From: Lineolata rhizophorae
Taxonomy: Eukaryota; Ascomycota; Dothideomycetes; Lineolatales; Lineolataceae
Direction: 5' to 3'
Assembly: GCA_010093515.1 (NCBI GenBank)
Contig: MU001680.1
Coordinates: 848,459 to 912,458 of the forward strand
Length of the DNA: 64,000 bases
The notes beneath the pieces were generated by a model that saw only the letters and a program-made list of their open reading frames with translations, had not been told where the DNA came from and searched no databases. Positions within the stretch are counted from its first letter, which is position 1. Each line of letters begins with the position of its first letter. The position numbers and the translations under genes are program-made. Positions 58,422 through 64,000 of this stretch are shown piece after piece.

Positions 58422-61400
58422 GAAGAGGGAGAGGAGAGGGGTAAGACGAGGGGGAGGAGAGAAGGAGTAACGAGTGGGGGAAGGGGAGAGAACCCCCAAA
58501 AAGCGATCGAGAGACGACTTATGGTTGGTTGGAATGATGATTCGATTTCGGCTTGCTTTTATTTTCCTTTTTTTGGCATTTTCCCTTTTTCTTCTTCAGC
58601 AATTGGAAGCTCCGGGTCTGGAGACGCCCTCGTGGCAATAGCGCGCCCTGCGTTCGGGCAGCAGCTTAGCATAGATGAAGAGAAGTGTATTGACGAGGTT
58701 TGATGAGTGAAGAAGGGGGTGCTCGGGATTGGAGTGACCAAGCGGGGTTAGAGAAGTGCGAAGACAATGCGGATGCACGTTCAGTTGATGAGCGAAAGGG
58801 AAGACACTTGGGGTTGGAGGGAGCAAGCCGGGTTGGAGAAGTGCGAAGGGAATCTCAATACAAGTTCTAGGTGCCAATTTTAACTGGAGCTGAAGACTCA
58901 ATGTTTGTGCTGATGTTGGACGGAGCTGACGTAGAGCGGAATGTCTATACTAGAGTCGAAGGAAGTTTGCGTGAAATTAAAGTGTAGCCTCTAGATGTGG
59001 ACGTGAATGATGAAGTGCGGAAATGCGGCTTTTGGTCTCTGTAGAACGTGGCATGGGATACTAATTGCGAAGTGCGCCATTCGAGTTGGGGTTCAAGTAC
59101 GTTTAGACGTCAACGACTTTATTTTAAGCTGTCGGAATGCGCATGTCCGAAGTTACTTAAGTTTAGTACCCTACGAAAGGCAACAATGGAGACCTTGAGA
59201 CTTCAATTTCATTTGAAATTTATAGTGACTAATGGTTAGGATATTCCTTTAGTCTGGTTAGCCCTGGATCTGCATGTTGCGCAATAGCTAGTTACTTCTT
59301 TTTGCAATACTGTGAGCTTTGTGTATGATAAAACCGGATCGCCGTCCCGAGAAACGCTTACATGCTCCACGGAGCTTTGGGCCGTCAACATCAGAACCAG
59401 GCGCGAGCAGCGCTGCATACTCCCAGCAAACTCCAACCATCCGAGCACGAAAGCGCCCGGCAAGGCGCCCGGCAAGGATGGCTCGACTTGCGCCACGCGC
59501 CGCGCGCCGGCCACGGCGCGGCTCCATCCGAGCACCGCTCCGCCTCCGCGCGGGTACCTGAGGATGGCGCGCCCGCCAGCCCACCATCTCCAGCCATGCA
59601 TGCCTGCACGGGCTGCCCGCGTGCCGCCCCATCCCCACACACGCGCACGCTTCGGCTGCGAAGCGAAGACGGAGACACGTCCACCCGCACCGCCTCACGC
59701 CGCCGATCTCCTCCCGCGACAGACCGGAGGTCGACGGCGAGTCGCGCGGCTCGCGGTGTCGCAGTTGGGCCCGCCGCCACGGCGCGGGCCCTGCGCCACG
59801 CCGCGCCACGCCTCGGCTGCGCGCCACATCCGAGAGGCGCGCCTCGCGACGCGCCACGACGGGGCGGCCTGGGGGCCCCATCAACGGGCGGTTTGTTACG
59901 GAGTACATGTTGTGCTGTCCAACCCCCATTCCAGCCCTCCCGATCGTCGATTCGGCGGGCCATCCCCCTGGGAGAAACAGGGCCCGTGGGGGAAATTCTT
60001 CCTGCGAATCCCCCCGGACGAACCACCCAAGCCCTAGCAGGATTGTCGCTCGCTGCCCGTTCGGAGGGTGAGTGACTTCACGGCTTGCGTCAGGGATGCG
60101 CGCGCCGGTGCGCTAGCGTGTGGACGGCATACATAAGTAGGCATGTACTCCGTAGCTATCTATACATCCACGACTAAGGCGCTTGTGGTTGTACCTAGGC
60201 GTTGCACCGAGGGCTGTTGTCGGCGGCAAAAGCTGGTCGCACCGCGTCGGCCGTTGTGTGTGTGTGCGTGTGCGACTGCGGGTAGAAAGGCTATTTTAGG
60301 GAGAGACTGCTACCGCTCTGTTCCTGAGACGGTATCACCAGCGAATTGCTGCGACGAGGGCGGGCGTGCTGTTGGGCGAACTGTAGCGCTCGTCCCGTTG
60401 GCGCGTGACATCACACACGGCCGCTCCCTCTCTCCCGGCCTCGCGATTACATCGCGCGTTATTACCATCATCATTGCTCGCGCCGGCGACGTGGCTGCTG
60501 GGCCGGGACGCTGGAAATCAAGGCGCGTTCTGGCCGGCGTCCGGCCGGCGATCGCTGGCGGCCCGCGCGGATGACGTCCTCGCTGCAGGGATGCGGCTCG
60601 GCCGCGACGGATTCCGGACCAAGGCGAGCGGCCCCGTCTGCAGAGCTTGCTCACTGCTTGCCGGCGCCGCTCACGCAGCTTGCTGCCTTCTTAATTGCTA
60701 TCCCCGCCGCCGCCGGCCTGCTTCTTCTTGCCTCGATCCAACGGCAGCAACTACTACTACTGCTAGTACTTGGGAATTCCCATGTCGCGTGCCCCCCTAC
60801 TGCGTACACATACCACCGCCGATTTTCGCCTCTTTCGCCACAGCATATATTAACCGCTTCGACGTGCGGTTCTCGCCTTTGCAATTAGCGCATTCCTCAC
60901 TAGGGTCTCCATCTTTGTCGCTTCTAGCACAACAAATCCGCTTCGCTGGCGCGTTGCTCACCACCTCGTCCTGCCCTTGCTGAGCAGCCGGCTCCCCTCG
61001 GTTCCTCGCCGCTTCGCCGCTGCAACTTCGTCGAACTACCCATCGCCTATCTTAATTTTCCTCCAGTCAATTAGCCCGTCAATTGGCCAGGAGAGGAACT
61101 ACGGAAGTAATTGAATAATAATAATAAAAGAGCTGGTGCTGCTGTGTCGACCTGCGAAACTCGAAGCGACGGCGCACGATTCCGCACGTCGTCGTTCAAA
61201 GGCAGCAGGTAGGAAGCCCAATCGGCGGCAGCGATTGCGCAGCACAAACCAAGAGCAATCGGCACTCCCTCCGACGGGACCGGACGTGGACGCGACACGA
61301 GACGACGGGCCCAATTCTTATATGTCAGGAGATACAGGAACACGGCATACCGGCCTGCACCCGCAACCGTTCCCTTTAGGCACATCTCGTGTACTCGGAA

Positions 61401-61643
61401 GCCAGGCGAGGTCACCTCAGCCCCTGAGCTATCAATAGCTTGCTCTCTCGCTCTGCCCTACAAGACGAACGGCGCGCCGTCCGACCGCACGGTCTCCACT
61501 CTTTCAACTGAGTTGACGTCGCTGCTTTCGAAGCCGAAGCGCAAAGCACCAAGCACACGGCCCCCAATCGCGCACGCATCGATTCAATCCCACCGTTTCG
61601 CCTAGCCCAAACCTCCCCCACCAAGGCAAACCGCCACCAAAAA
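58422..61643. other. 3.2-kb spacer upstream of the kelch gene
   Basis: No supported gene. An AG-rich stretch follows the methyltransferase stop (58422-58500). A direct repeat lies at 58702-58848. From 59390 to 60030 the DNA is very GC-rich and open on both strands by chance. The rest is CT-rich leader-like sequence before the kelch gene. Confidence 0.5.
58702..58848 (+). repeat. Imperfect direct repeat, two ~62-bp copies
   Basis: Copy 1 (58702-58763) and copy 2 (58787-58848) both run from GATGAG through a G-rich middle and TTGGAG to GGTT.GAGAAGTGCGAAG, with scattered mismatches and a 23-bp gap. It is a local tandem duplication in non-coding DNA. Confidence 0.7.
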
Positions 61644-64000
61644 ATGCCCGACCCCACGATACCACCACCCCCACCACCGGCGCGATCCCGCCGCAGCTCC
61701 GTCTTCCGCGAGATCTTCGACGACGCCTCCGACGACGCCTCCAGCGCCACCCGCCCCCACCCGCAACCGCAGCAGCGGGCCCCCGCCCGCCGCCCAAGCA
61801 CGCCCCACCACCGCCCCTGGAGCCGCTCCCGCTGCCCGCCCGCCGTCGCCGAGGAAGACGGCGACGGCGACAACAACGACGAGGACGTCGCCGTCCTCTC
61901 CCGCCCCGCCTCTTCCTCGGCCCCCTCCTCGTCGGATGATGACACGGACGCGTACACCGACACCGACGTGGACACGGACGTGGACGCCGACGGCGCCGCC
62001 GCCGCCCTGCCCGCCCTCGGCCTCGCCCGCCCGCCCTCGCGCTTCTGCTCCCGCGTCGCGCTGCTCGCGGCGCTGCTGGCCGTCGTGGTGCCGTTGGCTT
62101 TTGGCGGGCGCGGAGGGGCGGGCGCGGCGACGGCGCCGGCGTTCGGGGCCGAGGGCGGGGTTGTTGCGGGGAGGAGGGGTGGGGGGGTGGTTGTTGAGGG
62201 GGAGGCGGAGGCGGAGGCGGAGGGGGTGTTGGTGACGAGGGAGGATTCGCCGACGGATGTGTGTAAGCGGTGGAGTCATCAGAGTGAGTTTTTTTTTTTT
62301 TTTTCCCCTTTTTTTGTCCTGATCTTTTTCTTCGGTGTGTTTGGAGCGTGGAGAGTTGGAGGTGTTGAGTTTGGCGTGATTGTTAGAATTGCGATTTGAA
62401 AGCGTGTTGAATGTTTTCCCGGGAAGCGCGTAGCTAACTGGTTGGATAATGCAGGCGCGATTGTGAACGGTACCATGTATATTTATGGCGGGCGCATGAT
62501 GACGGATTCGCAGCAGGATAGCGATACGTGGGGTAAGTCGACCCAGGAATTGCGCCAACGAAAACGACATCTTTTACGGGACCGTGGCTCTAACGATGAC
62601 AAATTCAGTGAACGACTTTGTCACGCTCGACCTTGCGAGAACCTGGCAGATCGGCTCGCCTTCGTTGACGGGACTTCCGCGCCCGTCCGGACCCCCGGCC
62701 GTCGCCAACGGCTACCTGTGGGCCTCGCGCACGCAGCTCTTCCTCTACGGCGGCGAGTTCTCAGACAACCCGCCGGCGTCGCCGAGCCCGTTCGCGCTCT
62801 GGGAGTACGACATCCCGTCCTCCTCGTGGACGGAGCACGCGGACCCGCAGACGGACGGCGGCGTCAACGCCGTGGACGCAGGCCAGGACGTCGAGCGCAG
62901 CGCCGAGGGCGCTGGCTTCGGCGTCGCGGCGCTGGGACGCGGCTGGTACTTCGGGGGCCACCTCGACGGGTACACCACGGCGGGCTGGAGCCAGAGCGTG
63001 CCCCGCATCTACCTGACGAGCCTGCTCGAGTTCACGCTGCCGGGCTTTAGCAATGGGCAGGTCGACGCGCTCGAGGACGGCGACGTCGCGGGCGAGGACG
63101 GCGCCTGGCGCAACATCACGGAGGGCGGGCTCCAGGATACGGCGGGGTTCCCCGAGAGGGCGGACGGGCTGCTGGTTTATGTGCCGGGCTTTGGGGACGA
63201 GGGGATTCTGCTAGGGTTGGCGGGCGGGACGAATGAGACGTTTGTGAGTGGTTTGGGTTATTTTTTGCCTCGAATTGTGTTGGGCGCTTACTGACTCGAT
63301 GCTTTGCAGACTCAAATGAATGTCATCGACATTTACGACATCGCTACCTCGAGGTGGTATAAACAGGGCACTACGGGTAGCACGCCGAAGGAGCGGGTGA
63401 ATCCCTGCGCTGTTGTGGCTGCGGCTCCAGAGTAAGTTTCACCCCTTCGCCTGATGCTTGTGATGACTTGTGTTATCAGCTCGCTAACTTAACGTTTGTT
63501 CAGTGGTTCAAGCTATAATATGTACATGTTCGGCGGCCAGAATCTGATACCATACGGCGAGCAAGTCCAGTACGACGACATGTGGATCTTGTCTCTTCCC
63601 TCCTTCACCTGGATAGAGGTCGATATGTCGGACCAGTCGGTTCCGCCTGCGCGCGCCGGCCACTCCTGCCACCTCTGGGACGGCCAGATGGTCATCGTCG
63701 GCGGCTACGTGGGCCAAGACCTTTCGTGCGACTCGCCCGGCATCTACGTCTTCAACGCGTCCTCGCTCCACTGGGAGACGCAGTTCACCGCGCTCTCGGG
63801 CGGATCGGAAGACTCGGATTCGTCATCCGACGATATCGAGGACGGCGATCCCTCGACCAACAACCCGTTCTCGCAGCAGGAGGCGCAGCGCGGCGAGGGG
63901 CCCGACGCCGGCCTCGAGGGCTGCTACGGCTACCGCGTGCCCGACGCTGTGATATCGGCCATCGGCGGCGGGCCCACGGGTGGCGCTACCGTGACGGCCC
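61644..64000 (+). CDS. Kelch-repeat membrane protein (3' end outside window)
   Basis: Five exons so far (61644-62283, 62455-62532, 62609-63243, 63310-63431, 63504 to the edge) encode at least 657 residues. Residues 1-134 are Pro-rich then strongly acidic, with Asp/Thr repeats at about 98-116. One hydrophobic helix (135-154) follows, so the protein looks like a type II membrane protein with the kelch part outside. Kelch blades carry double-glycine motifs: MYIYGG, LFLYGGEFS, GWYFGG, MYMFGGQN and MVIVGGYV, with SPSPFALWEYDIPSSSWTEH typical of a fungal surface kelch family. The function is unknown; kelch propellers usually bind proteins. Continuation past 64000 is certain because the frame is open. 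Confidence 0.88.

Noticed and set aside
59312-60075. Overlapping frames of about 240 codons in very GC-rich DNA
   Set aside because: All frames are open for the same compositional reason; the peptides are Arg/Ala/Pro low complexity without homology features.
61602-62570. Minus-strand 322-codon frame opposite the kelch gene start
   Set aside because: Gly/Arg-rich shadow of the acidic N-terminal exon, crossing an intron of the kelch gene; no family features.

Overview
The window is nuclear DNA of a filamentous ascomycete (Pezizomycotina, most likely a sordariomycete). The evidence is short introns (about 46-150 nt) with GT..AG ends and CTRAY branch points, fungal-only families (Zn2Cys6 regulators, VTC polyphosphate polymerase, a DIM-2-type DNA methyltransferase, a ULD-CorA protein), and conserved housekeeping genes set among long spacers. 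There is no CRISPR array, bacterial operon, rRNA or convincing tRNA. All exon coordinates were spliced by eye, and every multi-exon model given here closes in frame.

Layout. 1-10 kb: a Pro/Gln-rich conserved protein of unknown function between very long non-coding flanks, then the four-exon NEDD8/RUB1 gene. 12-19.5 kb: a compact housekeeping block with Elongin A (-), THO subunit 7 (+), tubulin cofactor A (-) and MCM4 (+). The last two are divergent over a 486-bp spacer carrying three ACGCGT boxes. 20.6-27.9 kb: an AT-richer block with a small C2H2 zinc-finger gene and a 1477-residue protein that joins a ubiquitin-like domain, a possible C2H2 site and a CorA membrane domain. 28-31 kb: VTC4 (-), with a 5-nt first exon and a GC-AG intron. 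31-44 kb: gene-poor, with an AflR-like Zn2Cys6 regulator (-), a TpA-rich repeat relic and a second Zn2Cys6 regulator (+). 44.7-47.6 kb: mitochondrial succinyl-CoA:3-ketoacid CoA transferase (+), convergent with a BRCT-domain gene (-). 51-53 kb: a five-exon MFS sugar transporter. 55-58.4 kb: an intronless DIM-2-like cytosine-5 DNA methyltransferase with two BAH domains. 61.6 kb to the right edge: a membrane-anchored kelch protein, cut by the window end.

How the genes relate. This is not a single pathway. The recurring themes are ubiquitin-like conjugation and ubiquitin ligase parts (RUB1, Elongin A), mRNA export (THO7), replication (MCM4), tubulin folding (TBCA), phosphate and ion handling (VTC4, CorA-like) and genome defence (DIM-2). 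The DIM-2 homologue fits the TpA-rich relic at 40 kb, which looks like DNA altered by repeat-induced point mutation (RIP). The most unusual items are the ULD/C2H2/CorA architecture with CACGTG boxes upstream, the VTC4 splice sites, the sharp base-composition step inside the methyltransferase gene, and the MCB cluster before MCM4.
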